From: Odontesthes bonariensis
Taxonomy: Eukaryota > Chordata > Actinopteri > Atheriniformes > Atherinopsidae
Direction: 5' to 3'
DNA length: 64,000 bases
Assembly: GCF_027942865.1 (NCBI RefSeq)
Contig: NC_134524.1
Coordinates: forward strand, 1,360,144-1,424,143
Both the position numbers and the translations under genes were made by a program. This document shows, piece by piece, positions 23,301-32,993 of the stretch; positions within the stretch are counted from its first letter, which is position 1; each line of letters begins with the position of its first letter. The notes beneath the pieces were generated by a model. That model ran no database searches. It had not been told where the DNA came from and worked only from the letters and a program-made list of their open reading frames with translations.

Positions 23301-26300
23301 GCCACTGGAGGAAGCGTTTCACCTGCCGCAGCTTACGGTAGCTCATCTGTGAGTGGTGGCCCAGCCCTGCCGGTCAGCCAATGAGGGGAGAGGACGGAGG
23401 TCAGGTGGGACAGAGCAGACACAGATCAGAGCTGACGCCAGGCTGGGTGCAGCGCGTTACCTGTGCAGCGTGTTACCTGTGCAGCGCGTTACCTGTGCAG
23501 CGCGTTACCTGTGCAGCGTGTTACCTGTGCAGTACACCTGTGTGTGGGCTGTGTTGGTCAGGTAGCTCCAGCCACGCGTCCCGTCTCTGATCAGCTTCAG
23601 TCGGGTACACACCAGCACGGACACTGCGGACAGAGAAGCCATCATCAGCCGTCTGTGGTTCCACGCTCAGGTGCGAGCCTATCAACGCGGCCGCCTCACG
23701 TGGGTGGAGCTTCAGGTGTGCTTCGGGTTGAGATGTGGAAAAGAGCTTCACCAGGATCGGCTCGTCGCTGCTTCCATCCTCCAATCGAAGCCAGCGGTAC
23801 TCAAGAAGCTCCGCCCCTCTGCCATCTGCCAGCACCCAAAAACCCCAAAACGAGCAGATTTCTGGTGTCAGCGTGATGTTTCACCATCCCAGTGGCACGC
23901 TGTCACCATGGCAACACATACCTTTACCCCGGATTCGCTCCGATCGTCCAGCGAACGTCAGCAGGCCGATGACATCACACACGGAGCCGTGGGGGCGGTC
24001 CAGAAGCTCCTTCCTGACGGAGACAGAATGTGATTTACTGCGGGGACGATGACTGATGGACCAACAGAGCCTTCAGGGCGGGGGGGCTGGTACCTGCTGT
24101 AGAAGGTGTAGGTGGGAGCAGGTGGACGATACTCAGGTGAAACGGAGGATTCTGGGAGCACAGAGAGGCGTGCAGCAGGATTCCTGCTGTTCACACTGAT
24201 CTCTGCACACAGAGCACAGAGAGTAAACACAAGACAAGACAATTTTATTTATAGAGCACAATTCATACACAGGGCAATTCAAAGTGCTTCACAGCTACAT
24301 AAAATCACAAGAAGGCAATAAAATCATTATAAATAAAAATAAAAATAATATAATAAAAAAAAAATAAAATAATCATTAATTAATTAAAAAGTGAAGAGTG
24401 CAGATAAAATACTTTCAGGTGTCATATGCACAGCTAAATAGAACTGTTTTCAGCCTGGATTTAAACATTGTCAGAGTTGAGGCCTGTCTCACATCTTCTG
24501 GAAGAATGTTCCAGATTTTAGGAGCATAAAACTGAAACGCATCCTCACATTGTTTAGTCCTGACTCTGGGCCCCAGCAGGAGACCCCTCCCTGAGGCAGG
24601 AGACCCCTCCCTGAGGCAGGAGACCCCTCCCTGAGGCAGGAGACCCCTCCCTGAGGCAGGAGACCCCTCCCTGAGGTTCTCAGAGCCCGAGTTGGTTCAT
24701 ATGGCTTTAAAATGTCCAATGGCATCGGAGAACAAGAAGGAATTACAGACAGGTTCCCTCCACGGGGCGTGTGCATGTGGGCGTGTGCACATGTGCATGT
24801 GTGTGCACGTGTGCATGTGCATGTACCCATGTCCTCGGCTTCAGCCTGGAAGTGCTTCTTGACTCGATAGTGGCTCAGGCTGACGATGTCACCAGGCTTC
24901 AGACAGCGATACCATCTGACACAAACGCTGTTCCACAGCACGATGCTCACGCTTCCTGTCCGGTCGCTCGCCTCCAGAAGCGCCTGGAGACACAAACACA
25001 GACGGGAAGTGATTTTAGGCTGCTGCTGCCATGTTGCTTTACGGCTGCTGGTGCCACGTGGCTTTACGGCTGCTGATGCCACGTGGCTTTACGGCTGCTG
25101 CCATGTTGCTTTACGGCTGCTGCTGCCATGTTGCTTTACGGCTGCTGCTGCCATGTTGCTTTACGGCTGCTGCTGCCATGTTGCTTTACGGCTGCTGCTG
25201 CCATGTGGCTTTACGGCTGCTGATGCCACGTGGCTTTACGGCTGCTGATGCCATGTTGCTTTACGGCTGCTGCCATGTTGCTTTACGGCTGCTGCTGCCA
25301 TGTTGCTTTACGGCTGCTGCTGCCATGTTGCTTTATGGCTGCTGCCATGTGGCTTTACGGCTGCTGATGCCATGTTGCTTTATGGCTGCTGCCATGTAGC
25401 TTTACGGCTGCTGCTGCCATTTTGCTTTACGGCTGCTGCTGCCATGTTGCTTTACGGCTGCTGCTGCCACGTGGCTTTATGGCTGCTGATGCCACGTGGC
25501 TTTACGGCTGCTGATGCCACGTTGCTTTACGGCTGCTGCTGCCATGTTGCTTTATGGCTGCTGCCATGTGGCTTTACGGCTGCTGATGCCATGTTGCTTT
25601 ATGGCTGCTGCCATGTAGCTTTACGGCTGCTGCTGCCATGTTGCTTTACGGCTGCTGCTGCCATGTTGCTTTACGGCTGCTGCTGCCACGTGGCTTTATG
25701 GCTGCTGATGCCACGTGGCTTTACGGCTGCTGATGCCACGTTGCTTTACGGCTGCTGCTGCCACGTTGCTTTACGGCTGCTGCTGCCATGTTGCTTTACG
25801 GCTGCTGCTGCCATGTTGCTTTACGGCTGCTGCTGCCATGTTGCTTTACGGCTGCTGCTGCCACGTGGCTTTACGGCTGCTGCTGCCACGTGGCTTTACG
25901 GCTGCTGATACCACATTGCTTTACGGCTGCTGCTGCCATGTTGCTTTACGGCTGCTGCTGCCATGTTGCTTTACGGCTGCTGCCATGTGGCTTTACGGCT
26001 GCTGATGCCATGTTGCTTTATGGCTGCTGCCATGTAGCTTTACGGCTGCTGCTGCCATGTTGCTTTACGGCTGCTGCTGCCACGTTGCTTTACGGCTGCT
26101 GCTGCCACGTGGCTTTATGGCTGCTGATGCCACGTGGCTTTACGGCTGCTGATGCCACGTTGCTTTACGGCTGCTGCTGCCACGTTGCTTTACGGCTGCT
26201 GCTGCCACGTTGCTTTACGGCTGCTCCTGCCACGTGGTTTTACGGCTGCTGCTGCCACGTTGCTTTACGGCTGCTGTCACGTGGCTTTATGGCTGCTGCT

Positions 26301-29300
26301 GCCATGTTGCTTTACGGCTGCTGCTGCCATGTTGCTTTACGGCTGCTGCTGCCATGTTGCTTTACGGCTGCTGCTGCCACGTGGCTTTACGGCTGCTGCT
26401 GCCACGTGGCTTTGCGGCTGCTGCCACGTTGCTTTACGGCTGCTGTCACGTGGCTTTTCGGCTGCTGCCACGTTGCTTTACGGCTGCTGCCATGTGGCTT
26501 TACGGCTGCTGCCACGTTGCTGTACGGCTGCTGTCACGTGGCTTTTCGGCTGCTGCCACGTTGCTTTACGGCTGCTGTCACGTGGCTTTACGGCTGCTGC
26601 CACGTGGCTTTACGGCTGCTGTCACGTGGCTTTTCGGCTGCTGCCACGTGGCTTTACGGCTGCTGCCACGTGGCTTTACGGCTGCTGCCATGTGGCTTTT
26701 TGGCTGCTGTCATGTGGCTTTACGGCTGCTGCCACGTTGCTTTACGGCTGCTGCCACGTTGCTTTACGGCTGCTGCCATGTGGCTTTTTGGCTGCTGTCA
26801 TGTGGCTTTACGGCTGCTGCCACGTGGCTTTACGGCTGCTGTCACGTGGCTTTACGGCTGCTGCCACGTTGCTTTACGGCTGCTGCCATGTGGCTTTTTG
26901 GCTGCTGTCATGTGGCTTTACGGCTGCTGCCACGTGGCTTTACGGCTGCTGTCACGTGGCTTTACGGCTGCTGCCACGTGGCTTTACGGCTGCTGCCATG
27001 TTGCTTTACGTAGGATTTTACCTAAAGTTAGACGTGGAAACAGCCTTTCTTCATTTAAAATTCATACCTTCACGGAGGTATCTGCAGCGCTCTCAGCCTC
27101 CAGACGGACACACATGCAGTCCTCTGAAAAGCTAACGACGCACAGACTCCAGAGAGGCTGCGACACGCTGACTGAATGCTGATTGGTTGAAAGATAGCTG
27201 AGGGGGGGCCGACAACTGACTTCACAACAAAGAGGACGAAACATCACGAATCTCAGAGTAATGACCACCACTTCATCACAGAGCAAACACAACCAAGAGC
27301 AGCAGCTCAGACACTTTCAGATCAGCAAAGCATTCTGGGGATAAACAGGCCCGTATATGGTCACACTGGCCCCGCCCACTGACCTTATATGGGCACTCAC
27401 AGTTCCTGTCTGTCCTCCCATAATACATCAGGTGAGACTTGTTGACGATGCGTAGAATCAGCTGGTGGTGGACGGCGCCCCTCAAAACGCCTCGCCGCCC
27501 AGACAGGAAGGAGTCCCGCAGCTCGGACACGGTCACAGCAGGACGCCGACCTGCCAACACACGTGGTCATGTGACACGTTAGCGTCTCAGATGCAGGTAT
27601 CAGGATGTAGAAGCCCTGAGGAACCTGAGGAGATGATCATCAGAACATCTGTCCAACCCTGACAGTCTACCTTCCTCCTCCTCTCCTGCCTCTTCCTGCT
27701 CCGCCTCCTCATCATCAGTGGGCGGGGCTAAGCTCCACGCCTCGCCGCTGTAGTCCACATTGTTCCACAGAGGAAGGAACACGCTCCGGTGGGCCCTCAG
27801 AGGAGCCGACGGACCTGCTGGATCATCATAAATCAGCCAGTTTCCACGCCGTAACGTTACACCTGCGGCTGTGATGTCACCGACGCCGTCTCACCTGCTG
27901 GTTCTGAGGATCCAAACCAGGGCAGAGCGTCCCAGCTCACATCCGTCCCGCTGACTCCAGGGTCCGCAGCTTCGTCTCTCACCTCCAAGCTCGCCAGTCT
28001 GTAGCTGCAGGGGGAGGAGCCACGTTCAGTCCTCTTTCTTACATCACAACACTGTCCTCTCTCACCTGTCCTCTCTCACCTGTCCTCTCACACCTGTCCT
28101 CTCACACCTGTCCTCTCACACCTGTTCTCTCTCACTTGTCATCTCTCACCTGTCCTCTCTCACCTGTCCTCTCTCACCTGTCCTCTCTCACTTGTCATCT
28201 CTCACCTGTCCTCTCTCACCTGTCCTCTCTCACTTGTCCTCTCTCACTTGTCCTCTCTCACCTGTCCTCTCTCACCTGTCCTCTCACACCTGTCCTCTCT
28301 CACCTGTCCTCTCTCACCTGTCCTCTCTCACTTGTCATCTCTCACCTGTCCTCTCACACCTGTCCTCTCACACCTGTCCTCTCACCTGTCCTCTCTCACC
28401 TGTCCTCTCACACCTGTCCTCTCTTACCTGTCCTCTCTCACCTGTCCTCTCTCACCTGTCCTCTCTCACCTGTCCTCTCTCACCTGTCTCTGGCTCCGCA
28501 GGCCCCGGTGCATTCTGGGAGCTGAGCGCTCAGGGCGGGGCTGAAGGTGGCGTTCCAAACCGCCACCCCCGGCTGCAGGATGCGTCTCTCCACCAGCCGG
28601 TTCAGACCAGGATCCAGAGTCACCTGAAGCCTGCAGTCCGCGTCCGTCAGTGTGATGTCATACAGGTCGTCACCTGGAGACTCGAGGCGGGAGAAACCAA
28701 CACAGCCAGTCAGAGCATCAGATTTATGTCCATCTGTGTACAGTTTGCTTTTTCTGGTCTTATTCTTTTTTTAAAATTTATTTTATTTTATTGATCCAAA
28801 TTTTATTTCATTTTATTATTATTTATTTTATTCTTTTTTTAATTTTCCCCATTGGGGGATGAATAAAGTATTTTTCTATTCTATTCTGTCCTGTCCTTTT
28901 GGACCCGTCCAGTTCGCCTGTCCAACACTGTCCTGCCGTGTCTCACCGTTGAGGACGGCCTGTGGAAAGTAAACGGAGGACCCCTGATCCCTGCTGTAAC
29001 GCCGGACCTCCACCACGAACAGGAACTCCCTGCAGACCACGGGAGAGGACGCCTGAAGGACAAACACCCGAGAAAAGAGACCGGATCAGTCTCAGGTCGG
29101 CCCGAGTTACCGGGATGATGAGGAAAAAGCTTCACCACACACATATCAACATTTAGGCTGTGTTCCAAACCGCCTACTACTCCTACTACTCCTACTAACT
29201 TTAACTTTTTTTAAGTTCCCGGATGCATACCAGATTCTCCGAAATGTTGGGTATGCATCATGAGGTTACTACTCATACTCAAACTACCCAAGATGCAATG

Positions 29301-31652
29301 TAACGTGACATCGCCGATCGTCATTTCCTGTCAAAATGGCAGTTTCAAGCTAGCTACAACGAGGGTAGGTTCACTTCCTGTTTTCAAAACAAAAGCACCA
29401 ATTGTATGGTAATGGCTTTCCCTATGATAAAAGGCAACGGGTATTTTATTTTGTGAAAATAACCGGAAGTGCGTTAGCTCACTGCGGCTAGCTTTAGTAG
29501 CGCCGAATTCGTGGGAACAAAACTGTAAACAGCCGGTAATTTGTCAGGTTTTCAACACGTTGGGGATCTAAACGACTACTTTCTCACCTGAAAATGTTTC
29601 AAATGTTGCTAAAGTTTACAGAGTTTAGAGCTTAAGGGAAATCAGCTTCAGGCCGGCTGATTTCGGCTCGGGCAGGAGCGAAATGCATTGTGGGTAAACG
29701 CTCTGCATACTGTCTGATTGAATGAGCATGCCGTTTGCAAGTATGTAGTATGCAGTATGTAGTATGTAGTATGCAGTATGTAGTATGTAGTATGCAGTAT
29801 GCAGTATGTAGTATGTAGTATGCAGTATGTAGTATGTAGTATGCAGTATGTAGTATGTAGTATGCAGTATGTAGTATGTAGTATACAGTATGTAAGTATG
29901 TAGTATGCAGTATGTAGTATGTAGTATGCAGTATGTAGTATGTAGTATGCAGTATGCAGTATGTAGTATGCAGTATGTAGTATGTAGTATACAGTATGTA
30001 GTATGTAAGTATGTAGTATGTAGTATGTAGTATGCAGTATGTAGTATGTAGTATGTAGTATGTAGTATGCAGTATGCAGTATGTAGTATGCAGTATGTAG
30101 TATGTAGTATGCAGTATGTAGTATGTAGTATGTAGTATGCAGTATGCAGTATGCAGTATGTAGTATGTAGTATGCAGTATGCAGTATGTAGTATGTAGTA
30201 TGCAGTATGTAGTATGTAGTATGTAGTATGCAGTATGTAGTATGTAGTATGCAGTATGTAGTATGTAGTATGCAGTATGTAGTATGTGGTAGGCGATTTC
30301 GAACACAGCCTTAGAGTTCAGAAAACTAGGGCTGGGCAAGTTAACTCGTTAATTATTTAACGCCGATAAATATTTTATCGCGCATTAACGCAGGTTTTAT
30401 TCTTCGAGAAGTCTGCTGAATGCATCACATTCACACAGTTACAGCAAACACCACGAAGCATGGAGTGATAAAATAAAGATAAACTAGCAGCTAACATCAC
30501 CGCTACAGGTGTGAAGCTCACGGAGCTAACCGGCGCTACTTCCTGTTTGACTTCTTTCAACATAAAAGCACGTATTTCAAAATAAAAAAAATAAAAAAAA
30601 AAACAGTCTAAAATATCACTTAAAGGCAAAACACACAACTGATCGCAGCAAGTCATTCAAGGAAACAGACAGTGGAGCGAGGCTTCTACATAAAAACTAC
30701 AGAAAGATGCTGATGTTAAAAGTGTGTTTGCACAACAAATGTTATGGCACTTTCATTCATATGGCAGCACATTTAAAATAAAGCTAAATGCTAAAAGCTA
30801 TACGCTACTTTTGGATTCTGCGTACAAATGAGATTAATCGTGATTAATCAGGGAAATCATGTTATTAATTAGATTAAACATTTTATATATCATTTTATAT
30901 TTTATATATAATATATTATATTTTATTTATATGAGCCCTACACAACGTAATTAATGGATCATCCGTTTGTTCAATGAGGACGCTGTAAGCATGTTTCTGC
31001 ACCCGATTCCGAACCTACTTCCAAAATCTGCCCATTTAAAAGAATTGGATTTAACAACGCGAACTTAATACCTCTGATGTACAGGTAAACTCCGTAATAA
31101 TAATAATAATAATGTTTTTATAGTAATTTAGGCTCGATTTTGATTCAGCTAATAATTATAATGTCTAAGAACAAAGCCAATTTTTACACCCTGAACCCAT
31201 CTCTAGCGGTTCACTAGCAGCCGTTCGATATTTCTGTCGTCTTTGGTTTTAAACCGTAAATTTGGGTTAAAAAACAGCGGGTCGGTGAACGTGTTATTAC
31301 CGAAAAAGCCAAACGGACGTCAGGAATGTTCTAAATGATCAAATAAAGTAAACTGCTCCCGGGAGGACACGCACTGGCTCTGGGGAAATGAGCGACGTTA
31401 AACCGGTAGATTTTTGAATAGAGTCTGGTGGAGGTTTCCGCTGGGCAGAGAGCAGATGAAGGCGGGAACACGCCGGAGCTTTTTCCGGCAGAATAATCTC
31501 AGAATAATCTCAGAATAATCCCAGAATGATCCCAGAATAATCAATAAACCTGACCGGGATTATTCCGGCCACACGTGATGAACTCTCACCTTGTTCGGAC
31601 CGGGTCTGGACCGGGACAGGGTTCTGTGGAAGATGCAGCCGTCGGCCGCCAT
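17386..31652 (-). CDS. radx: RADX, RPA-related ssDNA-binding protein
   Basis: Nineteen minus-strand exons: 31652-31590, 29052-28947, 28673-28484, 28004-27895, 27814-27671, 27550-27384, 24983-24827, 24202-24094, 24013-23922, 23825-23700, 23623-23525, 23366-23193, 22653-22529, 22420-22230, 22167-22117, 22041-21998, 20611-20357, 19688-19548, 17510-17386. They join through GT-AG sites into 2469 nt, 822 residues plus TGA; human RADX is about 855. Recognition rests on [18 protein letters not shown] (first OB fold, about 62-79), [37 protein letters not shown] (about 270-290), [24 protein letters not shown] and [14 protein letters not shown]. Residues about 555-617 are Ser/Pro-rich and about 660-672 acidic. 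RADX binds ssDNA at stalled forks and limits RAD51-driven fork remodelling in the nucleus (known for mammals). Introns carry arrays and transposons. The start is the only in-frame ATG in exon 1 (MAADGC); the C-terminal third is least conserved. Confidence 0.92.
17776..19488. repeat. 51-bp minisatellite (with 33-bp short form), radx intron 18
   Basis: About 34 units of 51 bp containing CTATCTGAGGCTAATGTTCC and CAGCAGAGTTAGCTA. A short variant lacks the CTGTGGATGAA part (for example near 17815, 18001, 18955, 19147 and 19237). The array fills most of the intron between the exons at 19548 and 17510. Confidence 0.95.
19740..20290. other. radx intron 17, unidentified repeat-like sequence
   Basis: No gene. 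The 20-bp string TACCTGACTCCCGCCCTCAG occurs twice, at about 19988 and 20174, in unlike flanks, which suggests an old element or local duplication. A (GT)n run with GCGT variants lies at about 20317-20352, next to the exon ending at 20357. Confidence 0.5.
20710..21938 (+). mobile_element. PIF/Harbinger-like non-autonomous element, copy 1 (radx intron 16)
   Basis: Left end GGCTGTGTTCAAAACCGCAT with short CATACTA repeats; right end ATGCGGTTTGGAACGCAG. Related copies are at 29156-30310 (inverted) and 32141-32766. The interior holds GCATTTCGCTCCTGCC and GCTAACGCACTTCC blocks shared by all three. It is interrupted at 20889-21439 by a second element. Copy 2 gives the TTA duplication that supports the superfamily call; no clean duplication is seen here. 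Confidence 0.7.
20889..21439. mobile_element. Kolobok-like TTAA-site element nested in copy 1
   Basis: Starts AGGTAGGGTAGGAGATC and ends GATCCCCTACCCCGCCT (inverted termini), flanked on both sides by TTAA (20885-20888, 21440-21443). The two sister copies of the host element show the empty site with a single TTAA (CTCTTAAGCTC near 32278; CTTAAGGGAA near 29632), so this 551-bp insertion with a 4-bp duplication is directly demonstrated. TTAA plus purine-rich AGG ends fits Kolobok better than piggyBac. It carries a perfect inverted pair, CCAATCATTGTGAACG and CGTTCACAATGATTGG, at about 21250-21287. No transposase. Confidence 0.78.
23041..23150. repeat. 10/11-bp minisatellite, radx intron 12
   Basis: About ten copies of GGGACCCCTGA or GGACCCCTGA, ending about 45 bp past the donor of the exon at 23193-23366. 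Confidence 0.9.
23451..23540 (-). repeat. radx: Five-copy 16-bp repeat of the radx exon 11 5' splice site
   Basis: On the gene strand the exon end and donor GCACAG/GTAACACGCT is repeated as GCTGCACAG/GTAACRC five times, each copy offering the same AG/GTAAC junction. The copy next to the exon (donor at 23524) keeps the frame. Use of a later copy adds 16 nt or more and quickly meets an in-frame TAA. Confidence 0.85.
24232..24760 (-). mobile_element. L2-like LINE 3' end with 20-bp array (radx intron 7)
   Basis: On the minus strand it reads [20 protein letters not shown], then about five or six repeats of a 20-bp unit (24560-24680, GGCAGGAGACCCCTCCCTGA), then the [18 protein letters not shown] region and the untranslated tail that ends in GAGCACAATTCATACACAGG and AAGACAAGACAATTTTATTT. 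Same family as 61180-62640 and 40925-41200. 5'-truncated and in the same orientation as radx. Confidence 0.78.
25018..27010. repeat. 22/25-bp minisatellite, radx intron 6
   Basis: About 85 units of GCTGCTGCCATGTTGCTTTA-CG (22 bp) or with one more CTG (25 bp). The left part is mainly 25-bp units with multi-unit blocks recurring about every 225 bp (compare about 25320 and 25545). The right part, from about 26420, is mainly 22-bp units with TGTCACGTGGC variants. It ends 34 bp before the acceptor of the exon at 24983. Open frames reading [12 protein letters not shown] are artefacts. Confidence 0.95.
27011..27383 (-). other. Start of radx intron 6, unique sequence
   Basis: The first 370 bp of the intron (minus-strand sense), before the 22/25-bp array. 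Nothing recognisable. Confidence 0.5.
28054..28493 (-). repeat. radx: 14-bp minisatellite that includes the radx exon 3 5' splice site
   Basis: About 31 units; on the gene strand the unit is GACAGGTGAGAGAG. The last 10 nt of exon 3 (28493-28484) with its donor (AGACAG/GTGAGAGAGG) are the first unit, so every unit offers the same AG/GTGAG junction. Short (12-bp) and CACACC variants occur. The array covers most of intron 3. Confidence 0.92.
28735..28905 (+). mobile_element. Rex1-like LINE 3' tail (radx intron 2)
   Basis: AT-rich tail followed by CCATTGGGGGATGAATAAAG and TTCTATTCTATTCTG, the same terminus as the Rex1-like element at 8485-9926. No coding part remains. Confidence 0.6.
29156..30310 (-). 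mobile_element. PIF/Harbinger-like element, copy 2, complete with TTA TSD (radx intron 1)
   Basis: Left end GGCTGTGTTCCAAACCGC and right end CGAACACAGCC, flanked by TTA at 29153-29155 and 30311-30313, as expected for PIF/Harbinger (TWA). Orientation is opposite to copies 1 and 3. The interior is closely alike in all three. The right arm is swollen by a 7-bp array (29738-30290). No transposase ORF. Confidence 0.8.
29738..30290. repeat. 7-bp repeat (GTAGTAT/GCAGTAT) inside copy 2
   Basis: About 80 units of 7 bp with two alternating forms, seeded from the GTAGTATGC-type motif next to the element's terminal repeat, which is present only a few times in copies 1 and 3. Confidence 0.92.
30327..30940 (+). 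mobile_element. hAT-type element with BED-finger remnant, short copy
   Basis: Starts TAGGGCTGGGCAAGTTAACT and ends AGCCCTA (inverted ends). Positions 30603-30790 match the 3' part of the BED zinc-finger fragment in 52347-53485 almost base for base (CTAAAATATCACTTAAAGGC onward). The finger itself is truncated here. Lies in radx intron 1; no clean 8-bp duplication found. Confidence 0.65.
30941..31589 (-). other. radx intron 1 next to exon 1, no element recognised
   Basis: Moderate-complexity sequence with a short (AAT)n run near 31097-31112 and tandem AGAATAATCYC words at 31498-31545. The part nearest exon 1 is GC-richer. Confidence 0.5.
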
Positions 31653-31705
31653 GTTTGACAAGCAGCTCTGACAATAACAGTGCGGTGCATTGTGGGAAAC
31701 AGAGG
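31653..31705 (-). promoter_or_regulatory. radx: radx 5' flank with ZNF143/STAF-like site
   Basis: Upstream of the ATG the gene strand has TTTCCCACAATGCACC (plus-strand 31685-31699), resembling the CCCANNATGC core of ZNF143/STAF sites common in vertebrate housekeeping promoters. No TATA box. A similar word occurs inside the Harbinger-like repeats, so the match alone is weak. Confidence 0.4.
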
Positions 31706-31719
31706 CCCCATTGTCCATC

Positions 31720-31860
31720 CTGTTATTTGTGGTTTTATGTTTTTATTTTATTCTTTCTCTCAATGTTGTATTTGTGTTTTTAATGTTGTAAAGTGTCCTT
31801 GGGTGTTTTGAAAGGCGCTGTCAAATTAAATAATAATTATTATTATTTAATACTTCAGGT
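31720..31860 (+). mobile_element. LINE 3' tail between radx and ift46
   Basis: AAGTGTCCTTGGGTGTTTTG, then GAAAGGCGCTGTCAAATTAA and a (TAAT/ATT)n end, the pattern of a fish LINE terminus. No coding part. Confidence 0.5.
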
Positions 31861-32140
31861 TAATGAAGACTTTGATGACTTGATAAGCTTCTTACCTTCT
31901 GATTTACCTTCTGGTTGATAAAAATAACCCGAGTTCAGACAAGGAATTTCAGCTCTTGTTGGTATTTTCTTTCATTTTATTTATCTATTTCTGCATCAAA
32001 CACAGCAGAATCTAACCTTTGAGCCTTTAAACACGGAGGAAGGGGGCAGCGGGCCTCATGGGGGCATCACACCACGCTGCTGCAGTGGCTGATGGGAGTT
32101 TTCCTCGGCCGTTCAGACCTGGCTGATCCAGCACACATCA

Positions 32141-32766
32141 GCTGTGTTCGAAACCATATACTGCATACTATATACTACATACTACATACTCATCGATCAG
32201 ACAGTATGCAGAGCGTTTACCCACAATGCATTTCGCTCCTGCCCGAGCCGAAATCAGCCGGCCTGAAGCTGATTTCTCTTAAGCTCTAAACTCTGTAAAC
32301 TTTAGCAACATTTGAAACATTTTCAGGAGAGAAAGTAGTCGTTTAGATCCCTAACGTGTTGAAAACCTGACAAAATACCGGCTGTTTACAATTTTGTTCC
32401 CACGAATTCGGCGCTACTAAAGCTAGCCGCAGTGAGCTAACGCACTTCCGGTTATTTTCACAAAATAAAATCCCCGTTGCCTTTTATCATAGGGAAAGCC
32501 ATTACCATACAATTGGTGCTTTTGTTTTGAAAACAGGAAGTGAACCTACCCTCGTTGTAGCTAGCTTGAAACTGCCGTTTTGACAGGAAATGACGATCGG
32601 CGACGTCACGTTGCGTTGCATCTTGGGTAGTTTGAGTATGAGTAGTAACCTCATGATGCATACCCAACATTTCAGAGAATCTAGTATGCATCCGGGAACT
32701 TCTGCTTACTCAAACTCGCATACTAACTAAAGTTAGTAGGAGTAGTATGCGGTTTGGAACACAGCC
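32141..32766 (+). mobile_element. PIF/Harbinger-like element, copy 3, shortest form
   Basis: GCTGTGTTCGAAACC at the left and GGTTTGGAACACAGCC at the right, with the same interior blocks as copies 1 and 2 but without the nested element or the 7-bp expansion. It therefore serves as the empty-site reference for both. Lies between radx and the 3' end of ift46. Confidence 0.75.
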
Positions 32767-32848
32767 CTGTTGTCTTTGAAGCCTGAAATTCACTGGTCAG
32801 TGAGCCGCTGCACAGGAACTCACCTGCAGTCTCCTGCGTTTTCAACAC

Positions 32849-32854
32849 TTTATT
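32849..32854 (-). terminator. ift46: AATAAA polyadenylation signal (minus strand), ift46
   Basis: TTTATT on the plus strand, 140 bp past the ift46 stop codon. Confidence 0.65.
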
Positions 32855-32993
32855 TCACAGTTTGATCACAAAGAAGACAACGATGTGAACACTTTGAACA
32901 TTGTTGTCAGATAGGAACAGCGAGTTAAACTGAGTTCAGTCAGGAACGGCTGCTTCTCAGTTTGGAAGGTTCTGGACCAGCGGAGTTTCTGCT

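Noticed and set aside
25031-27182. Plus-strand [18 protein letters not shown]-type proteins resembling membrane proteins
   Set aside because: Hydrophobic appearance comes from the 22/25-bp array in radx intron 6, antisense to the gene.
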